From Gibbula magus (lineage: Eukaryota; Mollusca; Gastropoda; Trochida; Trochidae): DNA of 64,000 bases. The position numbers were made by a program, and so were the translations under genes. Under the pieces are notes generated by a model that searched no databases, was not told the DNA's origin, and worked only from the letters and a program-made list of their open reading frames with translations. Positions within the stretch are counted from its first letter, which is position 1; the number at the start of each line of letters is the position of its first letter. The DNA is taken from positions 61,570,581 to 61,634,580 of the forward strand of contig OW388297.1 of assembly GCA_936450465.1 (NCBI GenBank). Direction: 5' to 3'. This document shows, in pieces, positions 1 through 10,345 of the stretch.

Positions 1-960
1 AAAATTATTTTGTTTCTGAAAAATTTGAAATAGTTTCTCCAGAATTTGTTTCGATTTGAGTAATAAATTTTTGGAAAAAGTCTTGATTCTAAATTTAAAA
101 AATAATGTTGTTGGTTTTTCCTCTTGATCTATCCACTTAGCTTTAGTTCTAAGAAAACATCCCTGTGCTTTAGTTTCGCCAATTTCCTCCAATTCAGTAT
201 TTATCTTATTAATTTGTTGTAATTTCTTTTCTTTGTCTTCAAGAATATCTAATTCGACTAATTTGGTTGTCAAAATTGAAAGGTTTTCATTTAACTGTGT
301 CTTCTTTCTTTCTCTGTTCTTTTATTTACTATAGTAAAATATGGTTTCACTCCTTAATAAACACAATAGAGTTTCCCATTAAAATTTATCGGAGATATTA
401 AAACCTTTGGCACTTTTATATTCCTCAAAAGTTTCATTTATTTCATCTTTAACTAATTTTACATACTCCGGGTCATTTAATAAGGAATTGTTAAATTTCC
501 AAAAGCCTTTGCCACGTTCGATCTCGTTAAATTGCAGACTTATCTCTATAACGGAATGATCTGTTCTAAAGCCAGGATCCATGCTGGTATCCTGGCTTTA
601 GAACAGATCATTATGTATACTGAAGAAAGGAGATGATGTGAAAGAAGGAAATAATCAAGGCGTGATTGTTTCAAAGGAGTAGGCTGACACCACGTATATC
701 TTTTGCCATTTGGATTGTTTAACCTCCATGGATCGTTCAGATCATAGAGCTCTATCTGATCTTGTGTTTAGGCTCTTGCTTTTGGATTATTGACATGTTT
801 ATAATTGAATTGATCAAGAATTGATTCAAAATACAATTCCAGTGTCCACAGAGAATTAGGAATTCCGATTCGGATTCTTTTAATATTTCTTTTTTTTTTT
901 TCATAAAATTCCGGTGTATCTTCATTTGGGTTTATGATTTATGGTTGAAAGATATTTCCG
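1..960 (-). pseudogene. L1/Tx1-like LINE fragment (endonuclease to RT linker), runs off the left edge
   Basis: Minus-strand remnant of a LINE ORF2. From about 960 down to 620 the endonuclease can be read in pieces: NPNEDTPEFYEK, then LCGHWN (degenerate GDWN motif), RYTWCQPTP and RLDYFLLS. At 579-541 it continues as PGFRTDHSVIE, the SDH-type catalytic histidine motif. From 540 to 379 follows the linker (GKGFWKFNNSLLNDPEY). Below 379 the linker toward the RT continues with frameshifts to base 1, so the RT itself lies outside the window. These motifs are typical of apurinic-type endonucleases of L1-like elements. Several stops and a palindrome at 555-612 break the frame, so it is inactive. It belongs to the same broad family as the element at 1,530-4,300, because both contain the equivalent linker. 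Confidence 0.75.
555..612. repeat. Perfect 24-bp inverted repeat with 10-nt loop
   Basis: Arms 555-578 and 589-612 are exact reverse complements (AATGATCTGTTC at the outer edge) around loop 579-588. It sits in the LINE endonuclease just before the TDHS motif and replaces residues expected there, so it looks like a local inverted duplication created after or during insertion rather than a functional terminator. Confidence 0.85.
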
Positions 961-1529
961 CTATAACCTTTTTAAATAAATGATATAATAAAAATTAGAA
1001 TTTCAAGTGAAGAGTTATATCCCTTTGTCAATAACTTTTGCATCAAATAACTCGGAAAATAGCCCTGTGACTTATATTAATAAAACATTTTTTATTATTC
1101 TTCAACAGTATGTTTTCTACAATTTGTATCTTGTTTGAATTATTTTTCATTTAATTTTATTCTTGAACAGGACTTTTGAAGTCATTTCTGCAACATCAAG
1201 TGTTGACATGTATATTTTATCATGTAAGGGTGACAAAAGGCAACAGAAAAATAGCAAAAACACGTTTCTATTCTAATAATATTCCATTTATGAGGGGATT
1301 ATTATTTTTTACCTGATTGATTTTTTTCAAATCATTTATTACAAAGAAGTACCACGATTTTACAATATTATTTCGATATCACGTGGTCAATCTGCTAGGG
1401 GAATGTTGGGTACACGAGGTAATTATTGATTTTGGGAAAAAGGAGGGTATTAAATAAAGGAGAGAGAAAATAGAGATAGAGGTACATGTAAGGAGAGAGA
1501 GATGAGAGAGTGAGATAATAGATTATGTT
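961..1529. other. Non-coding spacer with purine-rich tract
   Basis: No gene is visible. It is AT-rich; 1,437-1,516 is a GA-rich tract with repeated GAGAGA, directly beside the 3' end of the next LINE, and could be the LINE target or 3' tail. The segment nearest 961 may still hold unreadable endonuclease sequence of the first LINE. Confidence 0.5.
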
Positions 1530-4300
1530 GAGAAACACCCGGACCATTTTCTAATAAATGTTTCATCCTCTTTGCCAAATATATATCTTTCTATGCTGAA
1601 GCTAACTTTTATTATCTGAGGGGCGTGATCAAAATTTAAGTCTACAAGTGCATGTTTACAATTGTATATGTACTTCTTAAGGATAGTAAACAGGAAGTTT
1701 ATCAAAATGCTTCCTTTGGGGTCTCCGATTAGAAAGGATAAGTTAGCATCTAGTTTGTGACTAGTCTCATTTTCAAACCATTGAAGGAAATTATTGATGA
1801 GATTTTTTACTTTGGAGCATTCGAAAAATAAGTGTTCGAGAGTTTCAATTTCCGTTTCACAAAAACAACAATATTGGTCATCGCTAAGTCCGATCTTATA
1901 GAGGACGGATTTTGTAGGTGTTATCCGGTTAAGTAATCTGTATTGAAAATTTCAAGTTTGATTATCAATAGTTGATTTCTGATTGATTGCAAAGCATTTA
2001 GATAAACGATCTTACGTAATATTACAACGTATCTTATTTTCCCATTTATTGCACAACATTTCCAGCGAAATCTGATTTTGTTCACACAGTAATGTGTAAA
2101 TAAATTTACAATCATCTGAATTAAGCATACACAGCAATAGATCGCAGTTTTTCGAGTTTGTAATAAAGGGGAACATTTTGGTTAAGATTTTTGATAATCG
2201 CAAGCCATTCTTGTGGAAAATGTTTAAGCAACTTGAAATAAAGAAGGTATTTTTCACGGATTTTGAATTCACATTTTAATTCTTTATAATCTTCTATTTA
2301 ACCTATTTTTGTAATGATTTGGTAGACGTGTGTTAATTCTTTATCATGCCATCGAAAACATAACTGTATATCTTTTTCAGGAATAAAATTCATTAATGGC
2401 ATTTGAAAGAATTCACTTGGATTAGTTATATCATCATTTTGTAAATCTACATAGCTTGAAATTACATCTCTCCAAACTAAGTTTGTTAATGTTTTTGCTG
2501 GTTTCAGCTAAAGCTCTTTTTTTAAAGTTAAATACAGAGCATTATTCGCTTTATTTTGTCTCGTTTACCTGACCAGATAATTTGTAAATCAAAGTATCTA
2601 ATCTTTTGAAAAACGCGTCATCGCGTGAGATTTGACATTCGTCACCTTTTCTCTAAGAGTGAGTATTCTTGTAGACCATGAAAATAACAATTGTCTGGCT
2701 TTTTCAAATTGTTTTTCAAAATTTGTGTTAGTCATTTTATGCAGATCGAGGTAGAAAATGATGCCAAGTATTTTAAAGGGCTCATTTGACCAGAATGATG
2801 GAATGTGTGGAAAAAGTTTTTCAATACTATCCTTATAAGATCCTATCCATATCATCATGCTTTTATCATAATTTATATTTAGACCTTAGCACGCAGCATA
2901 TTTTCAAAGAATATCAACAAGTTCCGATAAACTTGTTTCCGAGTCATCAAGCGTGAAATTCGTGTCGTCTGCATATTGGAAAACGCAACATTCTACTCCT
3001 TTGATGTCTATTCCTCTTATTTTTTTTATTTTTCTTGATACAAGAGGAAAGTTTTTCGACACAAATGATAAAAATATATGGGGACACTGGATCCCTTGTC
3101 TACAGCCCCTTCCCAACTTAAAGTAGTCAGAAACACTGCCTGCATTTATTACTGCACTTGTACTATTATGTTGAAAAAGTTTAATCCATTTTCTGAAAGA
3201 TTCGCCAAAATCAAATTTTTTCAATGCTTTGTCAGTAAAATTCAATTCAATGGTATCGAAAGCTTTTTCTACAGTAACCAATAAACCTGGTATTTTATTT
3301 ACTTCACAGTGATTCATTAAATTATACAATAGTCTAGTATTTTCTGAAATAGATCTATTTTTTAGAAATCCTGTTTGGGTTTCACTAATGATATCTGGTA
3401 GAACATGTTTCATTCTATTAGCTTTAACTTCTGATACTATCTTATAGTCGATATTTAGAAGCGTTATAGGACGCCAATTTTTAAACATCTACGATCACGG
3501 CCGTCTTTATGTAAACAAGTTATCATACCTTGCCTTTGAAATTCCGAAAAGGATTCATGTTTATATGCATATTGAACTGAACGCGGCAATGGCGATTTTA
3601 TATCTTTCCAGACACATTTATAGAACTCAGCAGTGAATCCATCTGATCAAGGGCTCTTTTTATTTCCCATGTTTTTCCATACCGCGAGACATTCATCTGA
3701 AGTTACATTTCCTTCACATAATTCTCTTTGGTCATCAGACAGCTTCGTGTCTATATCTAGGATGTCTTTACTAGATTCTAATTTAATTTTTTCCTCATTA
3801 TTTAAGATATGAGATTTAGATTCTAATTCGTGGATACATTTTTCTAGAGCTTTTTCTTGTTTTATGTTCTCTTTATTTCTTTTAAAGAATATGTTGTGGT
3901 TTCTCCCCGAATTTTCATCTTTAATAATTCAAAAACAGATTGGTCGTTTGCTGTAAATTTAGTATTTTCTAAATCTGATGGATCTCCAGAGTCATGATAT
4001 TCATCAACAGTTTCAACGATTGTATCTTTAACTATTTGTACATATTGGGTATCATGTAAAAGCGAAGAATTAAATTTCCAGTAGCCCGGTCCTCGTTACA
4101 TAGGTTTGAAAGATAATTCAAGCGATATGTGCGAGTGATCAGATTTATAACTTATTCCTATACTACTTTTTTTAACAAAAGGTAAAAGGTCTTCTGATAG
4201 AAGGAACTAATCTAGTCTACTTGTTTAATAGGGGATTTTTGTCTCCATGTGAACTGAACTTTATCCGGGTTATGGGATCTCCGGCTCCTTGTTCAAAGTG
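1530..4300 (-). mobile_element. L1/Tx1-like LINE, 5'-truncated, degenerate
   Basis: Minus-strand LINE, 3' end low. In element order: end of the endonuclease around 4,300-4,090 (VQFTWRQKSPIKQ, then SDHSHISLEL), linker (GPGYWKFNSSLLHD) around 4,090-4,040, RT 3,700-2,890, post-RT segment 2,860-2,600 (FKILGIIFYLDL), and a C-terminal zinc motif near 1,890-1,810 read as CCFCETEIETLEHLFFEC. The last pattern, CxxC-H-C, is the C-terminal zinc-binding region of L1-like ORF2 proteins. Numerous frameshifts make it a pseudo-element. Truncation inside the endonuclease near 4,300 fits normal target-primed 5' truncation. Confidence 0.8.
2892..3488 (-). pseudogene. Reverse transcriptase domain of the 1.5-4.3 kb LINE
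   Basis: An open stretch of about 195 codons starts at NWRPITLLN (RT block 1 region), followed by QTGFLKNRSISENTRLLY, then VEKAFDTIE (block A, with the expected LVDFEKAFD altered to VTVEKAFD), GCRQG (block B) and FQYADD (block C). The catalytic YADD is retained, but the first catalytic aspartate region is altered and the frame is lost on both sides. This is the palm of a non-LTR reverse transcriptase, which would copy the element RNA at the nicked target. It is inactive here. Confidence 0.85.
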
Positions 4301-5100
4301 ACATAACTCTGTCTATAATGAAGTTATGACAATGTTATTTATGACAATCTCTTTATCATAACAAACTTAACAATTCCATAGCATATCATTATCATACACA
4401 TGATAGTTTCGGCACAGTTTGGACATAATCCACAAAATGTAAAAAATGTGTGGTTTTGAGAATTTTCGAAGGGTACTTTCTTTGGATATTTTTCGATCGT
4501 AAACCACAGATGATATTATTATGTTTCATAGCTCATTTGCAGTAGAAATGTCATTTATTGAGGACAATAAATAGCAAGTATGTATCTATCATAGTTTGCA
4601 TGTGACAAGTCATAGAAGATTGTATTTTTTTCGAAAATCACCATTTTCATCAAAGTTCAAAGGAACACAACTGTCTAACTAATTACATTAATGAACATTT
4701 ATTGACCCCTATGTATACACATTTCCATGAATAACAACTTTTATGTTGAACCTCTTGATTAAACAATTGATGGTTAACCTTCAAACATCGTAAAATTCGT
4801 CTTGGGGTCCAAAAATAAGCATTTTATTGAATATTCAAAAGAACATAACGTACTTGCTATGTGTGCAATCTTAATGATTACATCTACTAAGGTAAACATT
4901 TATACACAACATAGTTTTTACACCTTTTTATGAAAATATTAACTGTTTTGTCATGAGAATGATGACCATAATGTAGGCGTCACATAATAGGTGATATATG
5001 CTTTAGAGATTGTTTTTTGGAAAACTACTGAAGATAGAGACATGATTGATAGCTCATTTTAAAGCAGAAAAAACCCCTGATAAATTAAGGAGCATTCAAA
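4301..5100. other. AT-rich non-coding stretch, possibly diverged tandem repeat
   Basis: No open frame of note. Two segments, about 4,610-4,740 and 4,800-4,920, share a loose pattern (CATTTT, TTCAAARGAACA, TTAATGA, AACATTTAT), suggesting an old tandem duplication. Nothing else is recognisable. Confidence 0.4.
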
Positions 5101-5103
5101 TCA

Positions 5104-5250
5104 AACATGAGACTCAAGTTCAAATTGATCTAATTCACAAGTCTTTGTTACTTGGATTCCCATTGTATCAGTACTGTTTATTAACTCTGTAAACTTATGA
5201 TAACGCAGTTTGTTCCTTAATTTACACACATTTAATGAAATAATGTTCAT
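5104..5250 (-). pseudogene. Start of a LINE ORF2 (endonuclease N-terminus), truncated
   Basis: From the ATG at 5,250 the frame reads MNIISLNVCKLRNKLRYHKF and on to QVTKTCELDQFELES before stopping at 5,101. This matches the N-terminal strand of LINE apurinic-type endonucleases (xxISWNVxGLR, then xxDIIxxQETK); the normally conserved W and E have become L and V. It lies about 150 bp downstream of the ORF1 stop (5,402-5,404) on the same strand, as expected for a two-ORF LINE. Everything 3' of residue 49 is missing, which is unusual because LINE copies normally lose the 5' end. Confidence 0.65.
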
Positions 5251-5401
5251 TTTGTATATATCATATATTATTATCAGATATACTTCCATCACAGTTACTG
5301 AATGTACTATTATCACTGGAGTTATCTTTATAATTGTCTTTATTCCCACGGTGAGTGTGTTATTGTTGGTCGATGTGTAGCTGAGTATCCATGGACTCAG
5401 C

Positions 5402-5979
5402 CTATGATGATATGGTACTTGTTAGGCTGGATGTAGAGGCCCTGTAGGGTGGTGGGGTTTGTAGTAGAACCTGCTTCCCATCAACGAACAACTTGTCCTT
5501 CACCATGAAACTCTTATTCCCTTTATCCTTGACTTTTTTCATCTCTGGGTACAGTACTTCCTGTCTGTAGAACCTGACTTCTTTGGGGAACTGTTCTGTG
5601 ATCTTGTATTGGGTGCCCCTCAGCTTCTTGTAGGATGTATGTCTGACATCATCAGCTGCCTGAGAGTTATTGAACCTAGCAGTTATTGGACGAGGTCTGT
5701 TACTTGATTGTTTTTTTGGTCCTAGTCTATGTGAAGTGGTAACACATGTGTCATGTAGGTCTAACTTTTGAAGTATCTCATTTACCTTTTCTGTTGTATT
5801 TTTCTGCGGCTGAAGCTGTGTCTGATGTTAGCTGCTCTGGGATTCCAAGGAAAAGTGAATAGTTAGACAAAGACCACAATTGGACATCTATCATAGTCTC
5901 TTTTAGCTTCAGGTTTTCAATCTTCAACCGTGAATCTTTCTGTAAATCTTTAATTTTCATTTCAATGTCAGATGTTCCT
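5402..5979 (-). pseudogene. LINE ORF1 (L1-ORF1p-like), C-terminal half
   Basis: Downstream half of an ORF1 split by the foldback element. It reads IEMKIKDLQKDSRLKIENLK (coiled-coil end), NYSLFLGIPEQL (the NLLFFGIPE strand of the L1-type RRM), then, after a one-base shift near 5,810, TTEKVNEILQKLDLHDTCV, TSHRLG, RPRPITARFNNSQAAD and a basic C-terminal domain ending with the stop at 5,402-5,404. In L1 elements this protein trimerises, binds RNA and forms the ribonucleoprotein with ORF2p. The frameshift and the 2.6 kb insertion inactivate it. Assignment to the L1-type (Transposase_22-like) family rests on the order GIPE, HRLG, RPRPI. Confidence 0.75.
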
Positions 5980-6029
5980 ACTCTCTACGGAAGCGTATTA
6001 GTGTCACGATGAAAACAAAATTGTGATAC

Positions 6030-6112
6030 TATCTCCTACGTAGGAGATAGTATCTCCTCCGTATAACGTAGTATCTCCTACGTAGGAGATAGTATCTCCT
6101 ACGTAGGAGATA
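6030..6112. repeat. Left subterminal array of 20-bp palindromes
   Basis: Units of TATCTCCTACGTAGGAGATA, a perfect palindrome centred on TACGTA, at 6,030-6,049, 6,072-6,091 and 6,093-6,112, with a damaged unit between the first two. Confidence 0.9.
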
Positions 6113-6210
6113 ACTTCTATAAAGCCTGAACCACTTTATCACATCTAGCGTTTTTCTCACTTGAATTAAACACATGTATACGCGTATAGTGTATGTAAAC
6201 TCTCGTGTAT

Positions 6211-6323
6211 ATGAAGAATGAAGAACAATTTTGTGGATACCCAACTTATTTACTCTATGTAGGCGACGTTTCGACATAGAATAAAGAAGTTGTGTATCCA
6301 TCAAATTGTTCTTCATTCTTCAT
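6211..6323. repeat. Inverted repeat with a Penelope-like terminal motif
   Basis: Arms of about 48 bp (6,211-6,259 and 6,275-6,323; outer edge ATGAAGAATGAAGAACAATT) surround TAGGCGACGTTTCG. Read on the minus strand the core is CGAAACGTCGCC followed by an AATAAAGAAGTTG-like stretch. The same order occurs at the 3' end of the Penelope-like element at 14.95-15.01 kb, so this may be a terminal fragment of such an element caught in the foldback arm. Confidence 0.5.
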
Positions 6324-8326
6324 CACCCCACTTTCTAGGATGCACATAAAAAATATTGTGTATATGATATGATGTATAAGTATATGATAGTATATATGAC
6401 CGTTAAAAAGCTTTAAAGACGCTGTAGCTGTATTTTGTTTTCTCAAATTTGCCATATACTTTATAGTTTAAACAATATATTGTTATGTTAGAGGGTAAGA
6501 CATCGCGTTACACGATCCGATAAGCCTGCATCCATAGAAAAGGTTAACCCTATTGAAATAAAATGGTGCGACACATAAAGCGACAGTGGTGTGGAACTCT
6601 TCAGTGTGAGAGGTAGATTTGTAGGTCATTTGAGAGTTCAGACAACACTATAATTGACCATTCTATCATGGTTCCATATTCAAAACTCTACTTTGAGTGT
6701 TTAGGTATCGCTACAGCCGATGGCCACTCGAAGGGAACTGGACTCGCATGGCTTAACCGAAAATGTACATTCGTTGTAGAACTCTGTTTATTGATTCGGG
6801 AGTATTATTTAGCCATTGGTAAGACTTATTTACCTTTTCGTGAGATAATTTGTTTCATTAAGAAAACACGTGCTAGAGCGACTTTAATTTATATATTGGT
6901 ATCTATAGAAGTAGAGTTGACTGAGCCATCATGTGTTATGCAATCCAGTATAGTTATGCACTGAACGATTATATTAAATAAACTGATATTAATTCAATAT
7001 TTAACGGTAGATCTCTACATTGCTGCAAAACACGATATGATTGCGGTTTCCCTATTTATGTTTTGGAATATCAGTTTTAAACTCCTTCAATAATTCAAGT
7101 ACAGTCAATATTTCCGTGAAATGAAAATCCACGGTCATTACTAGCGACCTAATCACACTTTGAACGTGGTGTTGGACATTTGTTACACGACGTCACTCAA
7201 AACATTACTCAACAATAAAGGATCTCAGCTTCCATAATTATTTAGAATGTTTTTATATTGATTTAATTGCACATTTACACACTGATTAAATATCAATACT
7301 AAACTTCCGATATACCTAACCTATTTTGACAAGTATATTTACCATATGGGTAAGTTAACCATCTGAAAGACGAATCTTAGACCAAGTACACAAGACAAAT
7401 AAACATATCAAATAGATAAGAATGTGCCTCATTTAAGCAAAAAATATAACTTTTGTCACATGTTCAATCCTATGCCAGGACCCCTTTCAATGCCTAAGAA
7501 AGTTGTTGTCAGTTGTCTCCAAACCCTAACCCTTTAAGGGCATTGGAGCACGCTATTCCTAATGAATTGAAATAAAGTGTTCTCACAAAAAGGTTAATAA
7601 GTGTTACCAATGGCTAAATAACACTCCTGAATCAATAAAAAGAGTTCTAAAACGAATGTAATGGTTTGGTTAAGCCACTCAAATGCATTTCCCTTCGAGC
7701 GGCCATTTTAAAGTGTTCACATGAAAATTCCGCTCGAATGTGGTATAAGTGTTCTGACTGCAGTAACGAGAACTAATCACCCAATAATATAGTTTTTAAT
7801 ATAACACTATGACGGAATTGTCAACAATCTGTCTGAACTCTCAAAATCGCATGACACCTACAAATCTATCTCTCACACTGAAGAGTTCCATAAAATCCTC
7901 CCTTTATACGTCGCCCCATTTTCTACCAATACAGATAACCGTTTTCTAAGGTGCGGCCTGTCGGGTCGTGTAATAGGATGTTGTACCCTCTAACGTAACA
8001 CAACATTGTATAATCTTTAATAATAAATGGCAAAACATAATGTGCTAATAATTATAAATATTTGAAACTAACTGTAACAGTATATTCGCAAACTATCACT
8101 AACGAAATGGACACTAAGGGAGCAGTAACGGAAAGACACTATCCCCTCCATAACATATCAAGTGAACAATACTTTATTTTTAAAATCTAGACGGAACTTC
8201 GAAATTACATGATTTAATCAGACTAACATTATTATGTTTATTATGAAAAAGACAACCGCAAGATGCTAAGGTGTCTCCACAACTCGTGGATAAGTATGAA
8301 ACGAAGTGATAAGTGCTTTATCATGC

Positions 8327-8535
8327 TATCTCCTACGTAGGAGATACTAAGTCCTACGTAGGAGATACTAAGTCCTACGTAGGAGATACTATCACCTACG
8401 TAGGAGATACTAACTCCTACGTAGGAGATACTACTATCTCCTACGTGTTTACTATTTCCTACGTAGGAGATACTATGTCCTACGTAGGAGATACTAAGTC
8501 ATACGTAGGAGATACTAAGTCCTACGTAGGAGATA
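8327..8535. repeat. Right subterminal array of 20-bp palindromes
   Basis: About ten tandem copies, near 20-bp period, of the same TACGTA-centred palindrome found at the left end. Variation concentrates in the left shoulder (TATCTCC, AAGTCC, AACTCC), while CCTACGTAGGAGATA is almost constant. The plus-strand open frame through it only reflects the period and is not a gene. Confidence 0.9.
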
Positions 8536-8586
8536 GTTTGACAGATTTTTTTTTCACCGTGACACTAATACGATTCCGTAACTCTC

Positions 8587-9087
8587 CATTCATCAAACTG
8601 TGTGTTCATGAAGGTTACACTCTTCTCTAAATCAGTAACTGTAGTTATCATAGTTTCTATTTGTCTCTTTCTCATATCAAGGTTTACAATATGCATTTTG
8701 ATATCACAGGTAACATGATCAATCTTAGGTGTTTGTGTTTTCAGTGTGGACATTTCAGTTCTTTTACCCATGCAGGGGTGGGGGTTTACATCAAAATATA
8801 GCTGTCTAGGTGAACCTAGGGTTGTCATGGGTCGATACTCCATACTGCTGGTACTGATATTGGCCCATTGGAGTATAGTTACCCAAGAAAGGAGCTTGGT
8901 GTTGACGGGCTAACGTTTGTTGAGATGGAGGTGGAGTGCCGGTGACTTCATGTTGAGCCTTTGTTGAGTTGGTGGGCGCCGCCATCTCCCTTCCCGTGTT
9001 TACTTCTTCTTCAATCGTCTCCGGAGTGGTTGGTGATGTTTTACGCTTGTTCTTCTTCCCCGGCCGTTTATTTGTTGACGGGTTCAT
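8587..9087 (-). pseudogene. LINE ORF1, N-terminal half
   Basis: The ATG at 9,087 opens a basic, Pro/Gln-rich N-terminus (MNPSTNKRPGKKNKRK, then GQYQYQQYG), shifts frame near 8,830, and continues through a helical segment (KIDHVTCDIKMHIVNLDMRK, then TDLEKSVTFMNTQFDEW) to the foldback insertion at 8,586. The disordered basic start followed by a coiled coil is the standard N-terminal layout of L1-type ORF1 proteins. Removing the inserted 2,595 bp plus one ACTCTC joins FDEWRV to GTSDIEMK in the same frame as the 5,979 half, so both halves are one gene. Confidence 0.75.
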
Positions 9088-9865
9088 ACTTCAGTGTTTT
9101 TATGTTGATTGCAGCCATAAAATTGTACCTGGCTTTATATTTTTATATACAAAAAACTTTTCATTTCAGACGAGTCTGTACACATGTGTTTAGATTGTTC
9201 AATCTCCGATAATGCAGCGTAAATCTACCGCCATTGTCTTTTCTTTGTGTCATTTTGAAGTGTCAATTCTATAGCGTGTATACGTACGTTCATCACTTAC
9301 CTTTTTCCGCTATGTCAGACTTCTAGCAATGAGATCTCGGCTTTGAAAAAGTTAAGTCTAGTGATGACGAAGATTTGTATGAAAAACAAGCCGATGTATC
9401 AAATACTAGAACAAACACATCTCGCTTCTATGTCTCACGTTTATCTATTCCATTATTTAACAGTTGAAATGAAAGAAAGACACATATGTATGATACTATC
9501 TCATAGTATTTTGATTCATTAAAATTGAAACTTACGATGTAAAACAATTGCAATTGTTAAACTCTCACAAAGTACTTGGTAAATAAAAATAACTTAACAA
9601 TTTGAAGAAAGAGAAATACAAAAACATCCTACCGTGTTAGGTTATTTTCTCATTCCATGGTAATCCGTTGTCATTACTTTTTTATAGACATATTGGTTAC
9701 TTGTTTCTGTGGATTTTCTGCACTTTGGAAATTTCATTGGTTGTTTGCCTTGACAAATACATGCTAAGCTTATGTTTGACACATATTAAACAATACACTA
9801 CCAATTTAGTTTATTTCGTTAAACCTTAAACCCCTTTGTCTGTAACAACATCCTGTCACTTATAA

Positions 9866-9970
9866 GATAAATAGTTGCGTTTGTAAAATTTCCGGGATTC
9901 ATTGCTATTCAACACCCGCAAATTTAGTTTAAAACCGACGGCGTTAATTTTACAAACGCAACTATTTATC
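9866..9970. repeat. Small hairpin element with perfect 25-bp inverted ends
   Basis: Arms 9,866-9,890 and 9,946-9,970 are exact reverse complements (outer edge GATAAATAGTTGCG) around 55 bp. Size and structure resemble a very short MITE; no target duplication is clear. Confidence 0.75.
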
Positions 9971-10302
9971 GATATTGTAACATGACCCTTAGTTATCAGG
10001 CGTTTTAAAACGAACTCTCTTTTTGCGTACCTATCTCTGAGTGGAAAGGACTTTGCGACTGTTCCATTTTTGTAAGAGGTGTGGTCAGGTCAAAACAAAT
10101 GTAAATACTCGGCGTAATATGTACATTAGCAACAATTTTCACATAAGATCAAACAGTGTCACTCAACCATGGTCGCTTCACAATATTCACGTATCCTTTT
10201 AGATGGCTATTAATATTTATCTACGACATCAACACAGTAAAATACCTAGGAACAAAACTCTTAAACTTGCCCTAATCCATTGTGACAATGACGCTAGCAA
10301 TG

Positions 10303-10345
10303 TGACGTCAAAACGGTTGATCACTATGACGTCATGCCATGGCAA
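10303..10345. promoter_or_regulatory. Two CRE sites next to an X-box-like motif
   Basis: Perfect TGACGTCA palindromes (CREB/ATF site) lie at 10,303-10,310 and 10,327-10,334, overlapped or followed by CATGCCATGGCAAC, which matches 12 of 14 positions of the RFX X-box GTTGCCATGGCAAC. A short ATG frame (MEEGVKLGQ) begins about 30 bp downstream but does not extend. Whether this is a promoter is unproven. Confidence 0.3.

Larger units (their letters stand above)
5986..8580. mobile_element. Foldback-type DNA transposon with 6-bp target duplication
   Basis: 2,595-bp insertion. The ends are inverted repeats beginning TACGGAAKCGTATTAGTGTC, and ACTCTC flanks it at 5,980-5,985 and 8,581-8,586. The two halves are long, imperfect inverted copies of each other: 6,440-6,895 matches the reverse complement of about 7,530-8,035 (shared GTTAGAGGGTA, GGAACTCTTCAGTGTGAGAG, TTTAGCCATTGGTAA), leaving a loop at about 6,895-7,530. 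Each end also carries an array of a 20-bp palindrome. No transposase frame is visible, so it is non-autonomous. Superfamily is unresolved; a 6-bp duplication excludes the common TA, TTAA, 8-bp and 9-bp classes. Confidence 0.85.

Noticed and set aside
6668..6964. 98-codon plus-strand open frame
   Set aside because: It lies in the arm of the foldback element, its mirror copy near 7.6 kb is not open, and it shows no domain.
8327..8535. CRISPR-like repeat array
   Set aside because: The units are contiguous palindromes without unique spacers and sit in a eukaryotic transposon arm.
8313..8630. Plus-strand open frame of repeated SYVGDT residues
   Set aside because: It is the translation of the 20-bp palindrome array (the 20-21 bp spacing keeps the frame open) and has no start context or homology; it lies within the foldback arm.
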